Positions 1-7,122 of a stretch of DNA of 8,236 nt are shown piece after piece (position 1 is the stretch's first letter; the number at the start of each line of letters is the position of its first letter). The position numbers and the translations under genes are program-made. The DNA comes from Colimorpha_A sp900556615 (GTDB taxonomy: Bacteria > Bacillota > Clostridia > Oscillospirales > CAG-272): contig CAVBUH010000049.1 in assembly GCA_963598415.1 (NCBI GenBank), positions 1 to 8,236 on the forward strand, written 5' to 3'. The notes under the pieces were generated by a model. That model searched no databases, was not told the DNA's origin, and saw nothing but the letters and a program-made list of their open reading frames with translations.

Positions 1-3000
1 CGCGTCATAGGATATGCTGTTTCCGTCATAGTTCGTCAGCAAATCCTTCCGCCCGATGTTACTTTCGTAGGCATACGTCACCGTGTCGTACAGCGTCGTC
101 GATACCGTATCGGCGGTCGTATAGCCGTACTCCTTTTTGCTGAGAAGATTTCCGCCGTTGTCGTAGGTGTAGAGATAAGTGCGCCCCACTGCGGCGTTGT
201 TTTCACGAATTAGCTGTCCGAGGTCGTCATAGTCATAGCTGTATTGCAGAACCCCGTTTTTGTATATCTGCTTGATATAGCCAGCCGTGTTATAGACGTA
301 GGAATAGGCCTCAGAAACCGACGTGCTTCCGGCAGAGTACTGCGTCGTCACACCGCTGATTCTCAGCGAGGTGTTCCCGTTGTACGGAGCATAGGTGTAG
401 GTATTGGTTACCTCAGGCGATTCTGAGGTGGGCGAAGCATACGACAGGATTGTCGTGTCGGTGCTTACCCGACCAAGACGGTCGTAGGTATAACTGATTT
501 CATACTGAAAGCTGTCATAGTAAATTCCCGTTCTGAAAAGAGAGCCGTCGTCTTTGTAAGCGAACGTTTTCTTTCCCTGCAAAACATAGATGCCATCCGG
601 GCAGGTGTAGTCGCGCTGATAATCTATCCCTATCAGTCTGCCCTCGTCGTCATAATCATTGACCAACGCGGTCTGAGACATATCGCCGTCGCTCTTATTG
701 ACGTAGTATTCCTGCAGTCTCCCGCTTTTATCGTATTTATATACCGTTATCTGACCGCTTATATGGTCCGTGAATTTATGGAGATATCCGTTCGCGTCGT
801 AGGTATAGGCATATGCAGTGGTATAATCCGATGTACTGCTATATTTATAACATATTTCCTTTACCCTGTCAAGCTCGTCATAGACATATTTCACCAATGT
901 CCCGTTGGCATAACTCAGCGTATCCAGCTTACCGTTGTATTCATTGTAGGTATAGGACACAATTGACGCCGCGTTCCATTGTATCGAGCTTGTGTTACCG
1001 AATTCATCATAATTAAAGGTATAATTTGCCGTTTTGGTGCTGATACATCCGAGTCTGCCGTAAAGATAACTGTACGTCGCCTGCGCTGAATTGAGCACCT
1101 CGGTATAATCGGTTCCGGAACTGCTTATTTTCGCAGGAAGGGCAAGATTCATCCGTCCGAGCGCATCATAGCTGTAAGCGGTTCCGTTTCCGTCGGCTCC
1201 GATTGCCGCAAGAAGATATCCGTTATTTTCGTCATAGAAATATTTTGTCGTTCTTCCGAGCGTATCCGTCTCGCTTAAAAGCGCTCCGAATATTCTGGAA
1301 CCGGAGGCGGTATCGTAGGTACGACTTGTGTTGAGCGCCGACTCGGCAGTCGTTGTACCATTTTCGGTCTTATAGGAGGTCGTTCGGATATTTGTTATTA
1401 AACCGTAGTCGTCATAATCATATAACGTCACGGTTCGCAGCGTTTTGTCGGAGGTGTCCGGATCAAACCCGAAATAATCCTCTCCCCATGTGCCGAGAAA
1501 ATTGTAAACACTTACGGTGCTGACGCGGTGCCTGCCGTCATATGTGTACTTTGTAACGCTTCTTATGCCGATTTCATATTCAACCTGATTGCCGGCAGTA
1601 TACAGATAATACTTTCCGTTATTTCCGCTCATTATTTTTCGCGGCATGCCGTTTTCGTTATATTCGGTATTGCTCGGACAGGAATCGGTTCCTATATAAC
1701 ATACAGCTATTTCATCAAAGAATGCCGTTCCGATCTGATAGCTGTAATCGCAGTATACAACGATTTTATCAACAAATCTGTTTTTTGTCGTTTCAATGAT
1801 TGCGCTTGCAAACTGCCAGCCTGGATTGGATTTGTTGAATTTTATGCTTTTTGATACGATTGCTGTTTTCTGGACACCGTTTTCAAAATAGATTTCAGTT
1901 ATCTCTGCCCGGATTTCAAATCTGCTGTTTTCATTGGCAAGAACACCGCTCGCCATAGCGCGACCGGATATTCGATATTGCTTGGAATTTGTAGCATAAC
2001 TATTTCCCTGATTCGCTATATAATAGTTTCGGTCTGCCGTGGACGCCTCATATATTGTCTGACTCACATAATACGGCGTCTGAACATTTCCGCCGTACAT
2101 AAACAGAGAATGACTTTGAGAGGCATATGTCGTAGTATGAACGGTTTCGGATGCACCGTGAGAGTTCCAGAAATCCGAAGCAGACAAAGACGACGTACCG
2201 TTCATTACCGAAGGTTCAAAGGCGCCGTACGTCACTCTGCTTGTCAGTCCGCTTCCGATTCCTTTGGTAAGAATCATATGGCTTACCCGTATATAATCCT
2301 CGTCCGAAACGTCTGCTCCGCCGATAACCTCCAAACTGATTTTGAAGGTTTCGTAAGCACCGGAAGATAGATTTACCTTAAACGAAAGGCTTGCCTGCGC
2401 CTCTTCACCGAGCGTAATTTCTTTGCGGAAGCTGAAATCCTCCGTAAATACTCTTGAGGAATCCGAAAGGGACTCCGCCTTTAGTCTCACGGTAACATCG
2501 GTATTCCAAAAGCGAAGTACATCGGCTGACAGTGTATAGTCGCCGTTTGGCAGTTTCACCGTTTGATATAACGTCGAGGTTGCATTATTACCGACAGACA
2601 TTTTTATGTTAAAATCACTGTCATAACCATAGCGGTTATAGGTATGCGGTGATAAAACAGACTGAGCGTAATTGAGCGGCATTGCCGTCACATTTCCGGT
2701 TGTCGACCAATATTGAAGACTTGATGCACCGTTGATTTCGAAGTTTGCATTTGCAAGATAATTGACCGCAAGATCCGAGACGACATATGATGTTTTGAGA
2801 CTGTTGGCGGCTTTTTCATTTTCTTCCCTTGAGATATATTCTCCGCTTGATGCTCCGTAAATCGTATACCCGTATATATCCGTCGAATAACTGCTTATGC
2901 ATCTGCCTAAGCCATCAAACCGGTAGTATGTACAGATATCATCGGGATTTCCCCAAACATCGTCACTGCCGCTTGCTCTTATATAGGAATACCCTGTGCC

Positions 3001-5433
3001 ATAGGTAATGGATATTTTTTGTCCCGGAGTTGTATAGGAGTTTCCGGCATATTCCTGGATCGTATTTACTCGTCCTGAGCTGTCATAGGTGTATCTGATT
3101 TCTGTTTTATGCAATCCGTCTCGGACGCTGATTAACCGTTTATCCTCATTGTATTCATACTCACATACCGCATCTGTACTTATGCTGGCATGAAAACCGT
3201 CAGAATAATAGGTATTCCAATTTGTCGTGCTTGTACTTCCGATTTGATGCGCAAAAACTACCTTGCGCAGAAGCCTGTAGTAGTTTCCGAGTTCTCCATC
3301 ATAAGTATTGGAGTAGTATAACAACACCGCCTGCTGTGTTGTCGGATTAAGAATATACTTTATTACTCCTTTCGTGCTGTAATAAATATTCATTTGCGTA
3401 ACCGCAGTTCCGTTATTCGGTTTTACTTTTATCGCTGAAGGTCTTCCGTAGTTATTGCAGACAAATTCAAGCATATTCCCGTTTGCATCGCTTATATTTT
3501 TCAGAAATCCACCGGGATAGGTATAGTCGTCCTTTACATCTTTCTTTGTAAAAGTATATTTATTATGTGAGGTATCTTCAATATAAAATTCACTCTCTCC
3601 GCTGCCATTCGTTCCATAAGTCAGCTTAAGCTTAAGTCCGTCCTCGTCATAATAGGTTTCATCTTCATTTGTACTCTTGAAAAAGCTGTGCTGCGTCCCG
3701 TCGGCATCGGTATAGATGTAGTACGTTTCAGATACTCCTTCTTTGTTTATGCGAGTTCTCGGAACAATGCATTGATTTATATTTGTTGTCCAGCCTCCGG
3801 CTATAGTGGCAAAGCTATAGGGGTTCTCTCTGTTCAGACGAGTATTAAGCCATCCTTGAAGATTGGAGTTGTAAATAAAGTTGGCGGTGTAGGGCATAAG
3901 ATTGTCACTGCTTGTTAACGTCCCTATATTAAATACCAGATTTCCATTCGCAAGATTCACATATCCGTTGCCTGCCGTTCCGGCGTTTTGAGAAAGAAAG
4001 GTCCAATAATCTTCAATTCCGAACTGGTCGGTATATGTTATCATCAAACGAGGACGGAAAGAAACCGAACCTTCGTTGGAAGTAAAGAAACATGTTCCGG
4101 ATGATTCCGTTCCCTCTACCTGCTTTAAGCAAACTCCGTAGTTTTCATAGACGCCGTCGTTCCATTTTTTTACAAGATCGGTAATATTCCAACTATACCA
4201 GCCGGGAGTATTGGCATTCTGATAGTCCAAAAGGGCAGCATTTATTGCCCCTTTCGGTGAACTTGCCGTAAAATCATGGTACACAAATGTGTTATCCCAA
4301 TCTGATGTAACACGATAGATGCCTATATATGCAGAACCGTAATACTGATACATAGAAAATACAGCCGATGTAATATAGGAATAGTTCGGCAGTTTGGGAA
4401 GAGACGTGTTCTTCCAATACGCCGAATTAACACCGCCCGCGTATAGTGCCGCGCTTACATTTGTATTTAAACTCGGCGACGATGAGGATATCGAAAGATC
4501 GGTTACAGATTCATCCGCAGGAGAAACGGAAGGATCAATCGTCACCGGAAAAACCCGTTCGGGAGAATGAATCCATTCGCTGTCGGCGGTAACTGTGATT
4601 TCGTATTCATTATTTCCCAAAGAGGCAAGGGCATAGGATACACGCTCTGATATCTCACCCTTTGCATCATACATATACGGAGGGGACATTTCATATATGT
4701 TTTCACCTTTGGCATTGATAATCTCGACGGCCCCCTCCTCCGTCATCTCGGCTGTAAAGTTATTCAACTTCATTGTAAAGCTGAAAGCATATGACGGCAG
4801 CGGTTTCTTTACAATAATATTTTCCTTTATACTGTTAGATACGACGATATACTCAAGGTCCACATTTTCCAATATGTCTCTGTATATCATTGAAGAATTC
4901 AATTTATTCAAATGAGAAAGCTTTGTGATATTGTCAGCATTTTTATCTTCTTCATAATTAGTAATCTCACCGCTGACTTTCTTTTTTGCCCCATCAAGAG
5001 AGAAAGTTATTTTTCCGTTTCCGTCATGAAGAGTAAAAAGAACCTCATTCCCCGATGTTTTCTTTGCAAATTTAATTCTCGCATCGGAAGTCGTGTATTC
5101 GTTCGCAGAGGCTATAAGAGTATTGTCTATTTCCTCCCATTCACCGTCGCTGTTTATACGGTGAACCGGCATATCAAATTGAACGGCGGTCACTGTTCCA
5201 TCCGGATTTTTAAAATGCTTGACATACTCTTCCCTTCTGCTCTCAAGCTCGTAAGTATAACTTGCGTAACTCCCAAAAGAAGCAGAGTTGTCATCGGTAC
5301 TAACAGTATTACCAGATATTGCAAAAATACTGAGCGGAAGCGATGCTGCAAGAACAGCAAAGCTCATTAAAACAGATATGACAGCACGTTGTCTCAAGCG
5401 GATTTTTTTGATTATTTCTCTTGTCTTAAACAT
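1..5433 (-). CDS. Giant secreted YD-repeat (Rhs/WapA-like) surface protein, C-terminus outside window
   Basis: The frame is open without a stop for 1,811 codons from ATG 5433 to the window edge, checked triplet by triplet. Residues 1-16 are basic, then a hydrophobic stretch (about 17-38, ending S-I-F-A) forms a signal peptide, so the protein is exported. About 305-470 resembles a DNRLRE beta domain, ending RPRLMITYTD. VNLANGNL at 492-499 is the usual entry to an Rhs core. Early YD repeats include YTYDSSGRV (781-789). Residues about 890-1250 hold two carbohydrate-binding-like beta modules (NANFE at 895-899; a second starting about 1065). From about 1290 there are many YD repeats, e.g. YSYDALGRM, YKYDKSGRL, YTYDRLGRV, YDYDDLGQL. 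Such repeats build a hollow beta shell that can carry a C-terminal toxin or adhesive tip, not visible here. The chosen start has GAAAGGG (5442-5448) eight bases upstream and begins the signal peptide. The frame also stays open upstream to an ATG at 5625, but that lacks a ribosome site. Confidence 0.95.
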   Translation of the reverse strand, partial: MFKTREIIKKIRLRQRAVISVLMSFAVLAASLPLSIFAISGNTVSTDDNSASFGSYASYTYELESRREEYVKHFKNPDGTVTAVQFDMPVHRINSDGEWEEIDNTLIASANEYTTSDARIKFAKKTSGNEVLFTLHDGNGKITFSLDGAKKKVSGEITNYEEDKNADNITKLSHLNKLNSSMIYRDILENVDLEYIVVSNSIKENIIVKKPLPSYAFSFTMKLNNFTAEMTEEGAVEIINAKGENIYEMSPPYMYDAKGEISERVSYALASLGNNEYEITVTADSEWIHSPERVFPVTIDPSVSPADESVTDLSISSSSPSLNTNVSAALYAGGVNSAYWKNTSLPKLPNYSYITSAVFSMYQYYGSAYIGIYRVTSDWDNTFVYHDFTASSPKGAINAALLDYQNANTPGWYSWNITDLVKKWNDGVYENYGVCLKQVEGTESSGTCFFTSNEGSVSFRPRLMITYTDQFGIEDYWTFLSQNAGTAGNGYVNLANGNLVFNIGTLTSSDNLMPYTANFIYNSNLQGWLNTRLNRENPYSFATIAGGWTTNINQCIVPRTRINKEGVSETYYIYTDADGTQHSFFKSTNEDETYYDEDGLKLKLTYGTNGSGESEFYIEDTSHNKYTFTKKDVKDDYTYPGGFLKNISDANGNMLEFVCNNYGRPSAIKVKPNNGTAVTQMNIYYSTKGVIKYILNPTTQQAVLLYYSNTYDGELGNYYRLLRKVVFAHQIGSTSTTNWNTYYSDGFHASISTDAVCEYEYNEDKRLISVRDGLHKTEIRYTYDSSGRVNTIQEYAGNSYTTPGQKISITYGTGYSYIRASGSDDVWGNPDDICTYYRFDGLGRCISSYSTDIYGYTIYGASSGEYISREENEKAANSLKTSYVVSDLAVNYLANANFEINGASSLQYWSTTGNVTAMPLNYAQSVLSPHTYNRYGYDSDFNIKMSVGNNATSTLYQTVKLPNGDYTLSADVLRFWNTDVTVRLKAESLSDSSRVFTEDFSFRKEITLGEEAQASLSFKVNLSSGAYETFKISLEVIGGADVSDEDYIRVSHMILTKGIGSGLTSRVTYGAFEPSVMNGTSSLSASDFWNSHGASETVHTTTYASQSHSLFMYGGNVQTPYYVSQTIYEASTADRNYYIANQGNSYATNSKQYRISGRAMASGVLANENSRFEIRAEITEIYFENGVQKTAIVSKSIKFNKSNPGWQFASAIIETTKNRFVDKIVVYCDYSYQIGTAFFDEIAVCYIGTDSCPSNTEYNENGMPRKIMSGNNGKYYLYTAGNQVEYEIGIRSVTKYTYDGRHRVSTVSVYNFLGTWGEDYFGFDPDTSDKTLRTVTLYDYDDYGLITNIRTTSYKTENGTTTAESALNTSRTYDTASGSRIFGALLSETDTLGRTTKYFYDENNGYLLAAIGADGNGTAYSYDALGRMNLALPAKISSSGTDYTEVLNSAQATYSYLYGRLGCISTKTANYTFNYDEFGNTSSIQWNAASIVSYTYNEYNGKLDTLSYANGTLVKYVYDELDRVKEICYKYSSTSDYTTAYAYTYDANGYLHKFTDHISGQITVYKYDKSGRLQEYYVNKSDGDMSQTALVNDYDDEGRLIGIDYQRDYTCPDGIYVLQGKKTFAYKDDGSLFRTGIYYDSFQYEISYTYDRLGRVSTDTTILSYASPTSESPEVTNTYTYAPYNGNTSLRISGVTTQYSAGSTSVSEAYSYVYNTAGYIKQIYKNGVLQYSYDYDDLGQLIRENNAAVGRTYLYTYDNGGNLLSKKEYGYTTADTVSTTLYDTVTYAYESNIGRKDLLTNYDGNSISYDA

Positions 5434-5441
5434 TTTTCGCA

Positions 5442-5448
5442 CCCTTTC
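5442..5448 (-). promoter_or_regulatory. Ribosome binding site of the YD-repeat gene
   Basis: GAAAGGG on the minus strand lies 8 nt before the ATG at 5433. It supports this start over in-frame upstream ATGs at about 5500 and 5625. It lies only 13 nt after the T-run of the terminator-like hairpin, so read-through RNA carries it just downstream of the switch. Confidence 0.6.
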
Positions 5449-5461
5449 TTTTTCAGCATAT

Positions 5462-5502
5462 AAAAAAACTGCATGAAACCGCCATAAAAGCAGAATCATG
5501 CA
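5462..5502 (-). terminator. Intrinsic terminator/attenuator in the leader of the YD-repeat gene
   Basis: Read on the minus strand, TGCATGA (5502-5496) pairs perfectly with TCATGCA (5476-5470). Inside is a TT/TT internal loop, then CTGC (5493-5490) pairs with GCGG (5482-5479, one G-U) around the loop TTTTATG. One G and a run of seven T (5468-5462) follow. This is the shape of a Rho-independent terminator, but it lies between the promoter and the YD-repeat gene, so it would act as an attenuator and not as an operon end. The stop codon of the 32-codon leader ORF (TGA, 5498-5496) is part of the 5' arm, so a ribosome finishing the leader peptide would mask that arm. The stem is only moderately GC-rich, so terminator strength is uncertain. 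Confidence 0.6.
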
Positions 5503-5594
5503 TGATGAAAAAGAAAGATCAAAGGATAATGGTAAGACAAATAAATCACTTCTCCGAACATCGCAAATCGTCGGTCTGCAAAACGCGTCATCAT
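5496..5594 (-). CDS. Short leader ORF (32 codons) upstream of the YD-repeat gene
   Basis: The ORF starts ATG-ATG (5594 and 5591) and ends at TGA 5498-5496. GGAGG at 5607-5603, eight bases before the first ATG, is the strongest Shine-Dalgarno in the 5' region. The peptide begins MMTRFADRRFAMFGE and ends YLSYHYPLIFLFHHA. The first half is basic, the second hydrophobic and aromatic, with three Tyr in six residues (18, 21, 23), Phe 27 and 29, and His 30-31. No known leader peptide is recognised. Its stop lies inside the 5' arm of the terminator-like hairpin, so the likely role is in cis: translation of the leader would control whether RNA polymerase continues into the giant gene, which is also very Tyr-rich (10 of the last 60 visible residues). 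It could instead be a small membrane-active peptide, or chance. It is in a different frame from the YD gene, whose frame is also open here, so protein-level conservation would decide. Confidence 0.5.
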   Translation of the reverse strand: MMTRFADRRFAMFGEVIYLSYHYPLIFLFHHA

Positions 5595-5602
5595 ACCTAT
5601 AT

Positions 5603-5607
5603 CCTCC
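5603..5607 (-). promoter_or_regulatory. Ribosome binding site of the leader ORF
   Basis: GGAGG (minus strand) lies 8 nt before the ATG at 5594. It is a better match to the anti-Shine-Dalgarno than the site of the downstream 5.4-kb gene. It argues that the leader ORF is really translated and not a chance open frame. Confidence 0.55.
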
Positions 5608-5640
5608 AAAGCTAATATATTTCATTGTTATTATATTATA

Positions 5641-5670
5641 AGCATACCATATTTTATAATCTTTTGTCAA
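5641..5670 (-). promoter_or_regulatory. Sigma-A type promoter for leader ORF and YD-repeat gene
   Basis: The minus strand carries a perfect -35 TTGACA (5670-5665). An 18-bp spacer is followed by a -10 TATGCT (5646-5641, four of six), preceded by TGG, which gives an extended -10 (TGnTATGCT). The predicted start of transcription is near 5634, leaving an untranslated leader of about 200 nt before the YD-repeat ATG. A TATAAT at 5640-5635 is closer to consensus but its 24-bp spacing from TTGACA is too long. Confidence 0.65.
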
Positions 5671-5725
5671 GAGAAAAGATTAAATATTTATGATTTTTTA
5701 GAAATTTTGACCAACATAAAGAATA

Positions 5726-5743
5726 ATTTACTTCTCTGTAAAT
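5726..5743. promoter_or_regulatory. Dyad upstream of the YD-repeat promoter, possible operator
   Basis: ATTTAC, a 6-nt spacer (TTCTCT) and GTAAAT form a perfect 6+6 inverted repeat about 56 bp upstream of the -35 box. It lies between two direct repeats GACCAA at 5709-5714 and 5749-5754. The position suits an activator site. The region is AT-rich and one such dyad can arise by chance, so this is a weak call. Confidence 0.25.
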
Positions 5744-5826
5744 AATCCGACCAATTATGTTCCTGTTTTTCGCAGAAGATTCGTTATACAAAATCTATTG
5801 CTTTTAGGACAAGCGTCAGACTCAGC

Positions 5827-5863
5827 AAAAAAAGCTCCCTCTGCCGCGCAGAGCAAAGGGAGC
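5827..5863 (-). terminator. Intrinsic terminator after the SGNH hydrolase cassette
   Basis: On the minus strand the outer stem GCTCC/GGAGC encloses an inner stem CTCTGC/GCAGAG with a three-base loop, GCG. A bulge of about five bases sits on the 5' side. Seven T follow directly (5833-5827). It is GC-rich with a clean T-run only in the minus direction, so it ends transcripts coming from the two hydrolase genes after they cross the 178-bp repeat at 5947-6124. It also insulates the YD-repeat promoter from that operon. Confidence 0.8.
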
Positions 5864-5946
5864 AGAAAGAATCCTTTTTAATTGCAAACTTTTTTTGTGC
5901 TGTCTACTTACCGTGTGATACATTAAACAGGCTTTCAGACCTTTTT

Positions 5947-6124
5947 CAGGCAATACCGCCGGGTTCTGACAGCGCAGATGCGCAATCTTATTTTTCGTCA
6001 CGCGATACCAATTGAGGAGGAAAAGTGACTCCTCTGCCGAGGAAATTCGTGAAGGGTGTCTCTATTCATAGACAGCAAAAAGATTTTTTCGTAGTCTAAA
6101 CAAAAATCCCCAGACATTGCCTTA
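5947..6124 (-). mobile_element. MITE-like fold-back element, left copy (inverted relative to right copy)
   Basis: The reverse complement of this 178-bp stretch matches the copy at 8007-8184 over its middle and one end. Shared blocks include CTTCAC-AATTTC-TCGGCAGAG (21 of 23), GAGGAGTCACT followed by CCTCCTCAATT, GACGAAAAAT, and GCGGTATTGCCT at the end. Its own ends are inverted: CAGGCAAT at 5947-5954 and ATTGCCTTA at 6116-6124. Length is identical to the right copy. The half nearest the hydrolase genes has diverged, and the outer TA at 5947 is now CA, so this is probably the older insertion. No transposase is encoded; mobilisation would need an enzyme supplied in trans. It sits 22 bp after the stop of the hydrolase gene at 6147. 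Confidence 0.75.
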
Positions 6125-6146
6125 ACCGTTTTGCTCCGCTTCTTTT

Positions 6147-7109
6147 TTAGACAAGCAAGCGTTTAATGAGATGCAGCGCATATTGGGAAAAGCCGAGATC
6201 ATTTGGATGAGCCGTATCAGAAAAGAAACGGGCATCATGCGGTACCATAGCGCCGCCATCCACATAACGAAAGCCGAGTGAAGTGGCTTTTTCGTAAATT
6301 TCCTCAGAAAAGCGCAAAATACTTTGATACTGCTCTTTCGAAGTTGTCTCTCCGTCGGTTAACCAGGGCGGCGAAATCACCGTTATCTCTGCGTCCGCGT
6401 ATAGTGTTTTGACAAGCTCTAAATAAGCCTTCATGTTGGGAACAATAATAGCATGGTCCTTTAAGAAAAATGTATCATTTGTTCCAAGCGCCACGATTAC
6501 ATCGGTCGGTATAAAACCGTTATCGGGATCCAGCGCCGTCACGTCAAAGCAATCGCCGCCAACGCTGGCATTCAGCATGTCAGCATCAAAAAAGCGTTTG
6601 ACCTGCTGGGTGTAAGAAAACGATGCGGAATTTCCCATCAAGCCCTGGGAAATGGAATCGCCTAAAATCAAAAATTTTCGTTTTCTCTCCGGTGTCGGAA
6701 CTGCCGTTCCTATAGAAATCGGTGCAACCGCAACAGCTGCATTTCCTGGGAAATAGACCGTAATCCGCTTTTTCGCAGCAGCGGAACGGCAACGGTAGGT
6801 TACCGTCCCTCCTTCGGAGGAAATAGGATAAAAAGCCGCAAACTCGCCGTTTTCATAAAGATCAAAAGAAGGATCACCTTTTTCCCACCAATTCCAGATT
6901 TCTTTGGTAGAATATCGAAAAGAAATACTATCGGCGTCGGTATAAAAATCTAACTCAACACCTGCCGTCGCATAGGGATAAGGACATCGCGGAATATCTA
7001 AATAACGGATATATTGCTTTTCGGTAAAGCGCAGCGGCAAGAAAAAGCCATCTTCGTGCCGAACGCCGACAACACCTCGAAAAAGTACGTCAAATTCATG
7101 TTCAGACAT
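6147..7109 (-). CDS. SGNH/GDSL hydrolase with N-terminal beta domain (probable carbohydrate acyl-esterase)
   Basis: This is a 320-residue, probably cytoplasmic protein with no signal peptide. Residues about 1-140 look like the beta-sandwich domain that precedes SGNH domains in two-domain esterases, with a DLY motif at 83-85 as in GxDLY-type domains. Residues about 145-320 are a complete SGNH catalytic domain: GDS at 150-152 (nucleophile Ser152), the block II glycine in NASVGG (180-185), GTND at 209-212 (oxyanion Asn211), and D298-T-A-H301 followed by PN. All four hallmark residues are present, so it should be active, most likely deacylating a sugar or polysaccharide. The exact substrate cannot be read from the sequence. 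The start is fixed by AAAGGAG (7122-7116), which overlaps the stop of the preceding hydrolase gene 11 bp away, implying translational coupling. The product could also be a lipase-like esterase of the same fold. Confidence 0.9.
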   Translation of the reverse strand: MSEHEFDVLFRGVVGVRHEDGFFLPLRFTEKQYIRYLDIPRCPYPYATAGVELDFYTDADSISFRYSTKEIWNWWEKGDPSFDLYENGEFAAFYPISSEGGTVTYRCRSAAAKKRITVYFPGNAAVAVAPISIGTAVPTPERKRKFLILGDSISQGLMGNSASFSYTQQVKRFFDADMLNASVGGDCFDVTALDPDNGFIPTDVIVALGTNDTFFLKDHAIIVPNMKAYLELVKTLYADAEITVISPPWLTDGETTSKEQYQSILRFSEEIYEKATSLGFRYVDGGAMVPHDARFFSDTAHPNDLGFSQYALHLIKRLLV

Positions 7110-7115
7110 AATTGT

Positions 7116-7122
7116 CTCCTTT
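7116..7122 (-). promoter_or_regulatory. Ribosome binding site of the second hydrolase, overlapping the first gene's stop
   Basis: AAAGGAG on the minus strand overlaps the TAA stop (7123-7121) of the upstream gene and lies 6 nt before ATG 7109. A ribosome terminating on the first gene would expose or re-use this site, which indicates one operon with coupled translation. Confidence 0.75.

Noticed and set aside
1..5433. CRISPR or tandem DNA repeats, suggested by the repetitive look of the left part.
   Set aside because: The recurrence is at protein level (YD motifs of uneven spacing with varied codons); there are no identical direct repeats with unique spacers.
244..5476. Plus-strand open frames of about 60-150 codons scattered across this interval (e.g. 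1528-1854, 1978-2370, 4912-5370).
   Set aside because: All or nearly all of each lies opposite the continuous 1,811-codon minus-strand gene; they lack credible ribosome sites and their translations show no recognisable domains. They are antisense shadows of the YD-repeat codons.
5434..5625. N-terminal extension of the YD-repeat protein, since its frame stays open to an ATG at 5625 and another at about 5500.
   Set aside because: Neither upstream ATG has a ribosome site, 5625 is only about 9 nt after the predicted transcription start, and the extension would put about 64 unlike residues before a normal signal peptide. ATG 5433 has a spaced GAAAGGG.
6433..6792. Overlapping short frames (plus 6433-6615, minus 6586-6792) inside the larger hydrolase.
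   Set aside because: They lie fully within the SGNH coding region in other frames and have no start signals or domains.
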